A stretch of DNA of 51,558 bases from a virus. The notes beneath the pieces were generated by a model. It saw only the letters and a list, made by a program, of their open reading frames with translations, was not told where the DNA came from and ran no database searches. Every line of letters starts with the position of its first letter. Positions within the stretch are counted from its first letter, which is position 1. Where the stretch lies: IMG/VR virus record IMGVR_UViG_3300028666_000042, positions 1-51,558 of that record. One strand, 5' to 3'. This document shows positions 21,173-29,817 of this stretch, one piece after another. The translations under genes were made by a program, and so were the position numbers.

Positions 21173-22896
21173 GGCTGCACCACGTTGTAAGTGACACCGG
21201 CCGGGTGCGGCAGCGCGCCCGACTGAGTGAGGATAGCAAACTCGATTTGTGTCAGCGGGAACTCAAACACAAACGACATGGACATGCCCCCGTTGTCGGT
21301 CACGTAGCAAACGCCACGTCCGGGGAACAGGTTTTGCAATAGGCGATTGAGCGCGGGCGCCGCCGTCGCAGCGATGTTCGCGAGCGCCTTGGTCAGAATC
21401 AAAATCCGGTACGCATCGTCCGGCAACAAGTACGTGGACGATGCCGAGTTTCCGGCAGCGAACGGCGCTTGCGACCACGGCTGCCAGTCGAAAGGAATGT
21501 CTGTCGTGTAGAAGCCGAACACATCGGACGTGCCCGGGATTGAGAGTAACCGCGACACGTCGACAATCTTGCCCCAGATATCGAGGCCGAAGCCCTGCGC
21601 CGTGTCCACGTTCCACACGAAGGCGTAAAACGTCTCAAGATTCAGGCGCGGGTCAAGGGCGCTCGCCATCGCTTCGACAATCGCGAGGATCGTCGGCGAC
21701 TGCGCGTACTGTGAAATAACAGTCACGTCAACGTCAAACGGCGCGATCATCGGCAACGGCGGGGCCGGCCCGGCCGACTCGACGAGCGCAACGGGGTAGA
21801 GCGCCGGCACGCTCGTGCCCGGGGGCGGCGATTGCGTGAGAACCTGACCCGCCGGCACGAACTGGTTGTAAACCACCGTCACGCCGCTCGTGACGAGCCC
21901 GGCCGCCGCAATCGCTGCGAGCGCGTCGGAGTTGGAATCCCCGACGACGTTCGGGACGATGTAGACCGCCGCGCCGAGCGAGACGGTGTAATCGAGGTTA
22001 CTGCCCTGTGATACCAGCGTCCCGGGCGCGATGCCTTGCAGCATCACGAAGCCAGCCGGAACCGTCGGGCTGTTTAGCTCGGTGATGTTCCCGGGGACCA
22101 ACTGCGCCGCGATGATCGCGTCGGTTGCGTCAGACTGGCTGAGCCCGACGATATCCGGCACGGGTACTTGCGGGAGGCTCGCGCGCAGGCGGATGACGAC
22201 CGTTTGCGCGTCTTGGTCACTTAGTGTGGTGCCGGTTTTTTCCCACTCTACCGCGTTGGTTTCGTTAGCAACACATACGCGATACCCCATGCAGTACCCG
22301 ACGCCGCCGGTAAATACCAAGGAGTTATCAACTGTAATCGCAGGCGCAGAGGTGGATGCATACGGGCCGCCGCCGACCGCCTCTTGAATGACTACAGCCG
22401 AGGCGATCATGTCAAATTCAAGAGCAGATATCGGCGGATTTGTAATTGAGAACGGCGACACGACGCCGGCATTCGTCGAAACCGCATCGGCAAGAGTGGT
22501 GCCGGGGTCAACGCCGGTAGCGACGAAGCCGACCGCGCCTTGTACGAAAAACGAACTAGACCCGTTGAGTGTAACGACGAAATCTGCGCCCGAGTACGTG
22601 TCGCTCGGCCCGGGCAGGCATTGAACCACAATCAACGGTCGGTTGGTCGAAGTCGCACTCGGGTTTTGCTCGACCCAAATGGCCGTCGCAGGGAGGCCCG
22701 CGTAAGTAGCGCTTATCGAGGTTGGGTATACGTCAGCGTGGCCCGCGAATATCCCAACAATTACCGGACTCGCGGAGGGGGGTTGCGCAACGCCTTGCGA
22801 AAACGCTTGCGTTATGACGTTTCCGGATACGGAAGGCGAAACTAGCTGTACGCCAAGATTGCCCCCGGCAATGATCGGTGTGACTGCGGACGGCAT
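21169..22896 (-). CDS. Baseplate protein: beta domain, two PASTA repeats and DUF2612 domain (575 aa)
   Basis: The C-terminal 190 residues (from about 385) carry the DUF2612 signature LETFYAFVWNVDTAQGFGLD-IWGKIV. This domain normally makes a protein of about 200 residues that links the gpJ-like wedge to the tail fibre. Here it is fused to two PASTA repeats, about 244-308 (VPDIVGLSQSDATDAIIAAQ) and 311-376 (VPNVVGDSNSDALAAIAAAG, then QVLTQSPPPGTSV). The N-terminal domain of about 240 residues is beta-rich and not recognised. PASTA domains bind peptidoglycan fragments in bacterial kinases and PBPs, which suggests that the tail contacts the cell wall. It overlaps the fibre gene as ATGA. Confidence 0.85.
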   Translation of the reverse strand: MPSAVTPIIAGGNLGVQLVSPSVSGNVITQAFSQGVAQPPSASPVIVGIFAGHADVYPTSISATYAGLPATAIWVEQNPSATSTNRPLIVVQCLPGPSDTYSGADFVVTLNGSSSFFVQGAVGFVATGVDPGTTLADAVSTNAGVVSPFSITNPPISALEFDMIASAVVIQEAVGGGPYASTSAPAITVDNSLVFTGGVGYCMGYRVCVANETNAVEWEKTGTTLSDQDAQTVVIRLRASLPQVPVPDIVGLSQSDATDAIIAAQLVPGNITELNSPTVPAGFVMLQGIAPGTLVSQGSNLDYTVSLGAAVYIVPNVVGDSNSDALAAIAAAGLVTSGVTVVYNQFVPAGQVLTQSPPPGTSVPALYPVALVESAGPAPPLPMIAPFDVDVTVISQYAQSPTILAIVEAMASALDPRLNLETFYAFVWNVDTAQGFGLDIWGKIVDVSRLLSIPGTSDVFGFYTTDIPFDWQPWSQAPFAAGNSASSTYLLPDDAYRILILTKALANIAATAAPALNRLLQNLFPGRGVCYVTDNGGMSMSFVFEFPLTQIEFAILTQSGALPHPAGVTYNVVQP

Positions 22897-22899
22897 GGC

Positions 22900-24108
22900 T
22901 TAGACCAACGTTACCGTGATGTCCGACGCCTGCACCGTAGGCGCTTCGTCAATACCGATTTGCTGCGCGGTCAGCGTGGGCGTGGAACTCCCGAGGAGAA
23001 TGCTGATAATCGAGACCTCGGGGCCAATGGTCTGTACCGCACCGTAGAACTGCGACGACACGAGCAACGATCCGATGCGGACACGCGGCGAGCCGTCGAC
23101 ACCGTTGAACGAGGCAATGATTGCCGCCTTGGTCAAGTCGACGATGTTTGCCGGCAGCGCCGCCGAGTTCGATATGTCCACGGCGAATTTGATCGCGAGC
23201 GGGGGCGGCCTCTCGAACGTCACGGTATACGTGGGCTGAGGGAAACTGTAGCTCGGGTCCGCGACGGTCACGGAAGTGTTCCCGTTGTAATCGCAGCCGA
23301 CGTCCTTTTTGTTCCAAATCGCTTGGCCTACGTCCTGATCCTCTCCGCCGACCACGGCGACATACAGGGAGTGCGGCGCGAGCGGGTAGTTAGTCGACCC
23401 GGTGTTTTGCGTCGTGTTCGTAACGTTCTCGGTCACGTAAACGTCGATAACCCCCTCGACGTCAAACACTGCACCGCCGATTGACGGGAGCGACCCGTGC
23501 GCATTCAACGCGACAGACTGTTGGCGGCGGAACTCGAACGCGGCCCGCGTTTCCACGTCGGCGCCCTCGGTTCCGGGGCCGGTGTTGTTGATCGAGTCCC
23601 AACCCGGAATCGCCTGATAGATCACGGTCAGTGTGTTGGACGGACACGGGATCGGGCCATTGACGACGTTCTCGAACGCGAGCGTAACGTTACCGCCCGA
23701 GCCGATAACCCCGCCGCTCGTGCACACGTAGCGGTTGCCGCTCGTGTCGAGCGCCTGAGCGCCAATCGGAATCACCGTCCCGAACAGGCCCGTGCAAACG
23801 CATTCGACGTTCGTGGGCACACCGGGCGAGCGCGTCAGGAAGTAGATACGCGCGATAGCGTCTTGCATGAACCCGTCGGCCGTGTCGGGGTCGACCTGAT
23901 TCACGAACTCGGCAAACAAATTGTTGTTGTCGACGATAACGGCAGTCTCGCTCGACGCGATTTGCCCCTGCGGTGTGTTGAGCGCGGGATTCAGGTTTCC
24001 ACCGAACGCGGCGTTAAGGTCGGTCTGCACGCCTACCAAAACCTGTGCGGCCGTGGGGAGTACAAGCCCCTCGGGGGTGAACTCAATCGGGGGTACTGCC
24101 GTAGGCAT
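22900..24108 (-). CDS. Baseplate gpJ-like protein (402 aa)
   Basis: A member of the baseplate J family that forms the wedge around the tail tube. It shows the usual start FTPEGLVLPTAAQVLVGVQT-DLNAAFG, then NTPQGQIASSETAVI, a middle beta domain, and GAQALDTSGNRYVCTSG. GTEGADVETRAAFEFRRQQS follows as the conserved helix of the family. The C-terminal part has the repeated IDEAPTVQASDITV pattern. It lies between the gp25-like and DUF2612 genes, the usual order in contractile-tail phages. Confidence 0.9.
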   Translation of the reverse strand: MPTAVPPIEFTPEGLVLPTAAQVLVGVQTDLNAAFGGNLNPALNTPQGQIASSETAVIVDNNNLFAEFVNQVDPDTADGFMQDAIARIYFLTRSPGVPTNVECVCTGLFGTVIPIGAQALDTSGNRYVCTSGGVIGSGGNVTLAFENVVNGPIPCPSNTLTVIYQAIPGWDSINNTGPGTEGADVETRAAFEFRRQQSVALNAHGSLPSIGGAVFDVEGVIDVYVTENVTNTTQNTGSTNYPLAPHSLYVAVVGGEDQDVGQAIWNKKDVGCDYNGNTSVTVADPSYSFPQPTYTVTFERPPPLAIKFAVDISNSAALPANIVDLTKAAIIASFNGVDGSPRVRIGSLLVSSQFYGAVQTIGPEVSIISILLGSSTPTLTAQQIGIDEAPTVQASDITVTLV

Positions 24109-24109
24109 G

Positions 24110-24466
24110 TTAGATACTCACCGCTGTCGTTTGCTCGAACGAATCGACGAACTGTACTTGACCCTGCACTTTGCGAGTAGTCCGGGAGTAGCTCTCAATC
24201 ACGCACGTTGCCGAAACCACCTCGGGCACGGTCAGCGCCGCGTTAATCATGTACTCCTCGAACAGCGTCACCGGCGGAGTTTTCCCGAGGATCTGTTCGA
24301 AGTAGGGAATACCGAGCGTCCTGTCGTACCACACCTCGCCGAGGAATGTGCGAATAGCGCTCGCGACGTCTTGGGCAAGCGCGTACGGCTCGGCCGCAAG
24401 CGCAATGTTGCCCGCCGCATCCGCGACAAGATCCCACGCGCCCGTATCGAGAAGAAGCGTTTTCAC
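24110..24466 (-). CDS. Baseplate wedge protein, gp25/GpW-like (118 aa)
   Basis: The pattern ALAQDVASAIRTFLGEVWYD-RTLGIPY is the lysozyme-like core of gp25 family wedge proteins, which bind the gpJ homologue and start sheath assembly. Length is normal for the family (110-140). GTG start overlapping the spike gene by four bases. Confidence 0.9.
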   Translation of the reverse strand: MKTLLLDTGAWDLVADAAGNIALAAEPYALAQDVASAIRTFLGEVWYDRTLGIPYFEQILGKTPPVTLFEEYMINAALTVPEVVSATCVIESYSRTTRKVQGQVQFVDSFEQTTAVSI

Positions 24467-25125
24467 GTGACCGGTCCCGAGTCCGCCCCACCCGACACGA
24501 CTCCCGTGTGAGTATGCGTCAAGAATACCTTACCGTCGACGCTCGTGCCGCCGCCCTCAATCGTGATCGCGGGCGAGTTGATCGTGACGGACGTCGACGC
24601 CTCGATGTCGACCTCGGGCGCGTTAAGCGTGATCTTGGTCGGCGACGTGATCGTGATTCCGCCCGTCGCAAACTCGACAAATTGCGTGGGCACACCGTTA
24701 AGGACTCCCCCGAGGTAGAGCCCGTCGGCCCAATCGAACGTGCGAAACGATCCCGGGTTGGCCTGCGCTTTGTTGGCCTTGACCGACGAAATATCCCGCG
24801 ACGCAAACACCGCGATGCCGATATCGCCCGGTTGCGGATCGAGGATCAGCGCATTAGCGCCACCCTGAATACGCAAGTACGGGAGGCCGAAAATCTGACC
24901 GTGCGGAACGATGGTCCCGTCGCCCGCTTTCATGTTGACGAGGGGTTGAACGTCCACGCTGCCGACGGCAGTCACGCCGCCGTCGTTGGTGCACGCGACG
25001 ACCTTGACGAGCGTCGCGGTCTGTACCTTGGTTAGATACTGCGAGATCACGAACACGAGCGCGTTGTACTCGTCGTGAGTCGTCGTGAGCAGTTGCTGGC
25101 CGGCGGCCTGTGGGCTCGCGCTCAT
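24463..25125 (-). CDS. Tail spike, gpV/gp138-like (220 aa)
   Basis: The membrane-piercing needle at the tail tip. The N-terminal OB-fold region has VKVVACTNDGGVTAVGSVDV and GIAVFASRDIS. A beta-helix follows (ITITSPTKITLNAPEVDIEA, STSVTINSPAITIEG). The last residues contain HTHTGV, the His motif that coordinates iron at the apex in gp138-type and P2 gpV spikes. The start overlaps the hub gene as ATGA. Order hub, spike, wedge agrees with related phages. Confidence 0.9.
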   Translation of the reverse strand: MSASPQAAGQQLLTTTHDEYNALVFVISQYLTKVQTATLVKVVACTNDGGVTAVGSVDVQPLVNMKAGDGTIVPHGQIFGLPYLRIQGGANALILDPQPGDIGIAVFASRDISSVKANKAQANPGSFRTFDWADGLYLGGVLNGVPTQFVEFATGGITITSPTKITLNAPEVDIEASTSVTINSPAITIEGGGTSVDGKVFLTHTHTGVVSGGADSGPVT

Positions 25126-26081
25126 GTTGAGAACGCCCCGGCCTTGACACCCGGCGGATAACAGAGCAAGTCGCTAAACCAGTCTCCGCCAAACTTCTTG
25201 GCCTCTAGGTGGTGCTCGACGCGCGATATCAGCCAGTTCCCGGTGTTGATATCGTAGGCGGGAAATCCGGCCGCGTTGACGATTCCCGATTCGGACAGAT
25301 TGAGTAAACCGCCGTAACGGTACCCGGGATTATAGAGCGTCCGCAGGTTGATGAACCCGTTAGCGTCTCGCATCGGATATCCGACAAGCCCGTTTTTCGG
25401 TGAAATATTCCACACCGGCACGTTACGCGGCTTACCGAAAGGGGCGATGGCAACAACCGGCGAAGCCTGAGCGTTTTGCGACCCACCTTGAGCACCCGCC
25501 GCGTCGAGGTACAGCGCGATATTCGCAGCGCTGCACACCGCGCGCAACTGTTCCGAGAGTGAACCCGGAAAGTAGGGGTTGCTCAACTGCACGTCGACGC
25601 CGTTATTCTCGAACGCAAAGCCCATGTTGGTAGCGATGGCCTGTACGATGGTCGCGACGTCCGTTGCGCCCGTGTAGCTCACGGGCGTCGCGGGCGCAAT
25701 GCTCTGATACCACAACATGCGCGAGTTGAGTCGGAGCGGCACCTCAGGCGCGCCGGAGTAATCCGGGAAGCAATCGAGGATTTGCCCCGAGTACGCGACC
25801 GACCAACCGTTGCCGGAGTTCGCTTCCACGAGCACGCTGTTTTGGGTCCAGCGATTCGGCTGGAACGCGAGAGAAACCAGCGCGTTCATGTCCGCGAGCG
25901 CCATGCCGTAGACGAGGATTTCTGCGTCGGGGAACGCCGGGAAGCCCGCGCTCTTGGCGCGAAGCCCCGTGCGCAGCCCTTCGAGCTTGAGCGTGTTGGA
26001 GTTCGTCCCGGGAAACTTCGCGTTGTTCTCAAGGACGAACGTCACCCGCATGAGCTTTTCAACGTAGCTTTTGCCGGTCAC
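25122..26081 (-). CDS. Baseplate hub protein, gpD/gp27-like (319 aa)
   Basis: The protein opens with VTFVLENNAKFPGTNSNTLK, as expected of a tail-tube-like hub. It continues with AEILVYGMALADMNALVSLA and SVAYSGQILDCFPDYSGAPE, which are typical of gpD-like hubs. The C-terminus, TGNWLISRVEHHLEAKKFGG, is a conserved part. It trimerises and connects tube and spike. GTG start, GTGA overlap with the plug-like gene. Confidence 0.85.
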   Translation of the reverse strand: MTGKSYVEKLMRVTFVLENNAKFPGTNSNTLKLEGLRTGLRAKSAGFPAFPDAEILVYGMALADMNALVSLAFQPNRWTQNSVLVEANSGNGWSVAYSGQILDCFPDYSGAPEVPLRLNSRMLWYQSIAPATPVSYTGATDVATIVQAIATNMGFAFENNGVDVQLSNPYFPGSLSEQLRAVCSAANIALYLDAAGAQGGSQNAQASPVVAIAPFGKPRNVPVWNISPKNGLVGYPMRDANGFINLRTLYNPGYRYGGLLNLSESGIVNAAGFPAYDINTGNWLISRVEHHLEAKKFGGDWFSDLLCYPPGVKAGAFST

Positions 26082-26398
26082 GGCAGGTCGCTCGCTTCTA
26101 GGTACACGAGTTGGAACCGCGAGCCGAGCCCGGAGTACGCGGGGTCCTCACCGTTAATAAGGTCCGCCACGTGCAAGTCCAGAAACATAAAGTCGCCGAT
26201 GAACCCGTGATATCCGGCGTCGCGCAAGAGGCGCTGTACGTTCCGGCAAATGCGGCACGTCACCACGTCGATTCCGTTGTAGCTCAAGTCGAAGTATAGA
26301 AACGCCCCGCGCGTGTAGAGGTTGATCGCGCAGTTCTGTTGAGCCAGCACGATTGCAAGCGTCTGCGACGGGACGGGCACGAGCGGCACAACGAGCAT
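26078..26398 (-). CDS. Small baseplate plug-like protein (106 aa)
   Basis: The arrangement VPLVPVPSQTLAIVLAQQNC, then INLYTRGAFLYFDLSYNGID, then a C-terminal FQLVYLEA agrees with the small baseplate plug domain, described for cyanophage Pam3 gp18, that closes the tube near the hub. Two Cys (C-R-I-C) are present in the middle. Between the hub and a larger baseplate protein, its usual place. Confidence 0.8.
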   Translation of the reverse strand: MLVVPLVPVPSQTLAIVLAQQNCAINLYTRGAFLYFDLSYNGIDVVTCRICRNVQRLLRDAGYHGFIGDFMFLDLHVADLINGEDPAYSGLGSRFQLVYLEASDLP

Positions 26399-27090
26399 TA
26401 GGGAACGTCCACGAATGGGGTAGTGTCGGGGAACTGCGCGAGCGCACCACCGGCTGACGAAAAATCCTCCGGGGTCAGGGGTTGGACAAGTCCGCCGTTA
26501 ACGGGATCGAATGCGGTCGGGTCCTGAGCGTTCGCCGTCGATTGCCCCGTAGTGCTGTACTGCGGTTGCACCTCTTGGATTTGAATAAAGTAAACATCAA
26601 CCTCGTTCAAGTAAAACGCACTGTTGACCCCGCGCCGCGAGACTTCGTACCGGGTGACGTTGACGCCCGTATAGCTGCGCTCGGGCGACACAATCGTGTA
26701 GAGGTCGAGGGACTGGGCGATTTTGTCGAGCGCCGCTAAGAAGTTTTTGCGGTCGGTCTTGGTCTTTCCCTTGGTCATGCGGACCGAGAGTTCGTACGGT
26801 ACCGTTACCTTGTTGTACTGCGCGAATTGCCCTTGCTGCACCGGGTACGTGGAAATCCGCCACTCGTTGCGATTGTCGAAATTCATGATGTTGTCGGGAT
26901 CGAGAACTAGCTTCCCCTTGCTATCGAACACCCCCCACGTGGGCGCTCCGGCCGCGCTCTGCCACAGGGCGCCCTGTACCGCCGGGTTCCCGAGTTCGGG
27001 CTGAGGTGTCACCGGGAACAGCCCCGAGCGCGCCAACTGGGGCACGCCGGGAACGTTCGGCACGTTCGGAAAGAGAATGGGCAGACTCAC
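26398..27090 (-). CDS. Baseplate/tube-initiation protein (230 aa)
   Basis: The start LPILFPNVPNVPGVPQLARS and the following WGVFDSKGKLVLDPDNIMNF are conserved in proteins of DUF3383-sheath myophages. There they lie after the tape measure and are annotated as Dit-like or LysM-type baseplate proteins. The core has YELSVRMTKGKTKTDRKNFL and VNVTRYEVSRRGVNSAFYLN, and the C-terminus is a disordered Pro/Thr tail. GTG start, GTGA overlap with the tape measure. Confidence 0.75.
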   Translation of the reverse strand: MSLPILFPNVPNVPGVPQLARSGLFPVTPQPELGNPAVQGALWQSAAGAPTWGVFDSKGKLVLDPDNIMNFDNRNEWRISTYPVQQGQFAQYNKVTVPYELSVRMTKGKTKTDRKNFLAALDKIAQSLDLYTIVSPERSYTGVNVTRYEVSRRGVNSAFYLNEVDVYFIQIQEVQPQYSTTGQSTANAQDPTAFDPVNGGLVQPLTPEDFSSAGGALAQFPDTTPFVDVP

Positions 27091-28715
27091 GACTGACCCC
27101 CGTCGGCCTGTGCCGCGAGGTTCTTACGCACGATGGCGCCGCGCAGCGAATGAGCAATCGCGTTCGCGTCAGTCGCCTGCGTATACACGGTGATACTGCC
27201 AATCTCGGTTACGTTCGTCGCGGCGCTCTTGCCTCCCGTGCTCACGGTGCCGGTCGGAGTGGGGCCTACCTGCCCGAAGCGCTGCGCTCCGAGCACAGAC
27301 GAAATCTGCGCAACGCCCGGGGCACCCGGCCCCGACTCGACACGGAACATTGCGGCCAATAGCTGCGCCATCATGTCCGGCGAGAGTGTCGCGCTACGGT
27401 CAACGCCAAGTTTCTTGGCGACGGTGTTGATGTAAGACTCAGTGTCGTTGTGATCCTTGCGCGGCGCGTAGGTCGATACGATACCCTCTACGCTTTGAAT
27501 TCCACGCGCCGCATAGCGCTGTATTTGCTTGGCCGCCTCGCGCTCACCCGTGGCGAGGTCGGGGAACACGCTGAATCCGTCCTTATCGTGCTGCCCGCCG
27601 GGTAGCCGCAGGTTGCCGGGATTGTTGTTCCGAAGTCCGCGCGTGCGGGGATCGTTGGGCGTTCCTGTCGCGCCGCTTGCTGCCGGAGCGTCAGGGTCTA
27701 AATTCCCGTGCTCGGCATAGCGACGGAGCAACTCCGCCCCCGCGTTAAACATGCCGAGCTTGCGGTCGACAAACTTGCCGAACGCGCCGCCAAACTTTGT
27801 CCCCGAGACGAGGTTAACCAGTTGGGTCCACCCGTCAATAATCAATTTAATGACATCGTAGATTGCGCGGAACGCGACCTGTATCTCGTGCAAAGCCGTC
27901 AACGCGGTGGCGTCGTTTGCCAACCGATTGAGCATGTCAATAGTTGACTTCGCCGCATCCGCCAGAATCGGGCCTATCGTAGTGGCGAGCTTGAATCCAA
28001 TTGCGTCAATCGCGTCCTTGATCGAGTTCCACGTCTTGCGAAGCTCGTCGGCGTCCTTGGCCTTTTTGTCGTCGAGTACGGACTGTTCCTGCGCTTGCTT
28101 TAGGATCGCTTCCTGTTCCGAGCGCTGACGCAAGAGGAAATCGCCCACACCGCCCGAGACTCCGGCGCGGCCGAGGAGCATCGCGCCAATCTGCGGGCCG
28201 TTCTGGGCAGCGGCGCGGCCGACATCCTTGATAACGTCAATCGCCGGGCGCAACTGCCCATTCGCGTCGCGCCATGCAACACCAATAGCCTGAGCGGTTT
28301 GCAGGAACGGCGAGAGGGCGCCGCCCGCCTGCGCTGCTGTCATTTCCTGAGTCAGACTGTTGACGAGCCCGAGCGCCTCCTCCGCTGAGCCGCCACTGAT
28401 CTTAACGGCGCGCGAGAATACGTCTAGCTCGTGGACACTCTCACCCGTACGCCGGGAGAGTAGCGACATGTTCGCGGCGGCATCGGTCAGTTGCCCGAGC
28501 CAGCCTGCAATTTTGGTGGCCGCCTCGAACGATAGAAAAAATTTGGTAGCCTTGATGGCGGCCTCATCGAGCGCCCGCCCCATTTCGCTTCCGGCTTTTT
28601 TGGTGTCGTCCTTGGCGTTGAGCAACGCCTTAGCGGCTTCCTTCTGACCCTTCTTGAATTGGGTCGGATCGAGGCCGAGCGTAACTATCAGTTGGTCGAC
28701 GACGGTGGTACTCAC
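27087..28715 (-). CDS. Tape measure protein with lytic domain (542 aa)
   Basis: Sets tail length. Residues 1-300 are helical (KKGQKEAAKALLNAKDDTKK and the hydrophobic run IYDVIKLIIDGWTQLVNLV). From about 355 to 460 there is a lytic domain that starts RGLRNNNPGNLRLPGG and contains GEREAAKQIQRYAARGIQ and NDTESYINTVAKKLGV. This is the transglycosylase-like fold of phage structural lysins that open peptidoglycan during DNA entry. A 542-residue tape measure predicts a short tail. GTG start overlapping the frameshift product's stop as GTGA. Confidence 0.85.
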   Translation of the reverse strand: MSTTVVDQLIVTLGLDPTQFKKGQKEAAKALLNAKDDTKKAGSEMGRALDEAAIKATKFFLSFEAATKIAGWLGQLTDAAANMSLLSRRTGESVHELDVFSRAVKISGGSAEEALGLVNSLTQEMTAAQAGGALSPFLQTAQAIGVAWRDANGQLRPAIDVIKDVGRAAAQNGPQIGAMLLGRAGVSGGVGDFLLRQRSEQEAILKQAQEQSVLDDKKAKDADELRKTWNSIKDAIDAIGFKLATTIGPILADAAKSTIDMLNRLANDATALTALHEIQVAFRAIYDVIKLIIDGWTQLVNLVSGTKFGGAFGKFVDRKLGMFNAGAELLRRYAEHGNLDPDAPAASGATGTPNDPRTRGLRNNNPGNLRLPGGQHDKDGFSVFPDLATGEREAAKQIQRYAARGIQSVEGIVSTYAPRKDHNDTESYINTVAKKLGVDRSATLSPDMMAQLLAAMFRVESGPGAPGVAQISSVLGAQRFGQVGPTPTGTVSTGGKSAATNVTEIGSITVYTQATDANAIAHSLRGAIVRKNLAAQADGGQS

Positions 28716-29346
28716 GAGTTGTCCGCCTCCGCCTCTGACGCCGCCCTGATAAGCCGCATGTTGTGACTGTCCACTGAGACAATCTCAAGTAGATCGTACA
28801 AATCCCGTACACCTAAAATCGTCTGCAACTCTACCAGCGTTGCCCGATTCGCCGAGATCACCGCGCCGATGGTGCGCGGAACGTTGACGTAATCGACTAG
28901 GACTAGGCCGAGCGCGCCCGACGGGAGCCCGTCGAAATCAGGGGCTCGTCGGCCTTCAAAAAACCCAAGTGCAAATCAAAGAGCGCCTTGCGCAATGTGA
29001 AGAACGTCGCGACCTCTTGGACCTGACACATATCGCCCTCGCCGAGCGGGAGCGGTGGGCCCTTTTTCGGAACGTACTTGACGCACGTCAACATTTCACG
29101 GAGCAAGTCCTCGACTTCCCCGTGGTAGCGCAACTTCGACAGTGCGCCCACGCCAAACGCAGCGAGCCCGGCCATGCCCGCGCTTTTAAGATCGTCGGGG
29201 ACTTCGGCCCCGGAGGTAGTCAGCGCGAGGAGGGCTCGCGTTGCCCAACGCTCGGCTTGGTCGGCCGGCATTTCGGTCAAGAGAAACTGAGCGCCGAGGT
29301 CGCGACCCTCGGCCTCAATCGTGACGGTAGTAGTGCGGCGAGACAT
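28712..29346 (-). CDS. Tail assembly chaperone, -1 frameshift fusion (211 aa)
   Basis: Reading shifts by -1 at the slippery heptamer at 28960-28966 after codon 129 of the short chaperone. It then continues for 82 residues (FEGRRAPDFDGLPSGALGL, DYVNVPRTIGAVISANRATL, DLYDLLEIVSVDSHN) to the TGA at 28712-28714. That TGA overlaps the tape measure's GTG start by the usual GTGA. The downstream stretch has no start codon or ribosome-binding site of its own. This is the gpG/gpGT arrangement known from lambda and many other phages, and the long form is expected as the minor product. Confidence 0.85.
28903..29346 (-). CDS. Tail assembly chaperone, short form (147 aa)
   Basis: Zero-frame product of the gene whose frameshift version is given separately. 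It carries TVTIEAEGRDLGAQFLLTEM at the start, and the middle is helical (WATRALLALTTSGAEVPDD). It lies between the tube and tape measure genes, where chaperones that load tube subunits on the tape measure are always found. It is cytoplasmic and absent from the finished virion in phages that have been studied. ATG at 29346, directly behind the tube gene. Confidence 0.85.
   Translation of the reverse strand: MSRRTTTVTIEAEGRDLGAQFLLTEMPADQAERWATRALLALTTSGAEVPDDLKSAGMAGLAAFGVGALSKLRYHGEVEDLLREMLTCVKYVPKKGPPLPLGEGDMCQVQEVATFFTLRKALFDLHLGFLKADEPLISTGSRRARSA
28960..28966 (-). other. Slippery heptamer for -1 frameshifting
   Basis: On the - strand the sequence G-GGT-TTT (GGGTTTT) lies in phase with the codons GGT TTT of the chaperone gene, so both tRNAs can re-pair one base back as GGG TTT. 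It continues as TTG AAG. This is a standard X-XXY-YYZ site. I did not identify a clear downstream pseudoknot by eye. Confidence 0.85.
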
Positions 29347-29349
29347 GGG

Positions 29350-29787
29350 CTACACGAGCGGAGCGGGCTGCACGCTCTCCCAGTTAATTTCGAACATCTG
29401 GGGCTGCAAGATTTTCTTGGCACCCGGGAATTGTTTGACGCGGGTCAGCACCCCGTTGACCAAGTTCCACGCCTTGCCGATGCTCGGCAGGATCAACGAC
29501 CCCTGCACGAATACCGCTTCCTGCGAAGCGATGCTCGCGCCGAGAATCTGATCGAAAAACTCGATTGACGGCGAGTCCGCTTGCAGCGTGATCGGCATTT
29601 TAGTAATGAACGGGATGAACCCCGCCGACATCTTGCCGTCGACGCCCATGACCGTTTCCGCGACGTCGACCTGTTCGTTATCGAACGCCTCGTCGGTCGC
29701 ATACCCCTGAATGTTGACCGGAACGGGGTTGACGTCCGGGGCCGACAGCGTCAAAACGCTGTTCGCACTAGTGATTGTCCGCGCCAT
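29350..29787 (-). CDS. Tail tube protein, DUF3277-like (145 aa)
   Basis: The inner tube subunit of the contractile tail. Start: TITSANSVLTLSAPDVNPVP; then VDVAETVMGVDGKMSAGFIP and ITLQADSPSIEFFDQ, which are DUF3277 features. The length of about 145 is normal. It follows the DUF3383 sheath gene in the same order as in other phages with this pair. Confidence 0.9.
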   Translation of the reverse strand: MARTITSANSVLTLSAPDVNPVPVNIQGYATDEAFDNEQVDVAETVMGVDGKMSAGFIPFITKMPITLQADSPSIEFFDQILGASIASQEAVFVQGSLILPSIGKAWNLVNGVLTRVKQFPGAKKILQPQMFEINWESVQPAPLV

Positions 29788-29817
29788 CGTAGGAACTCCT
29801 TAAGTGCCCGCTCGCGA

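Noticed and set aside
28630-28812. 60-codon frame between chaperone and tape measure genes
   Set aside because: The -1 frame that continues the chaperone gene explains this segment, ends in a GTGA overlap and has ordinary composition; this frame is Arg-rich.
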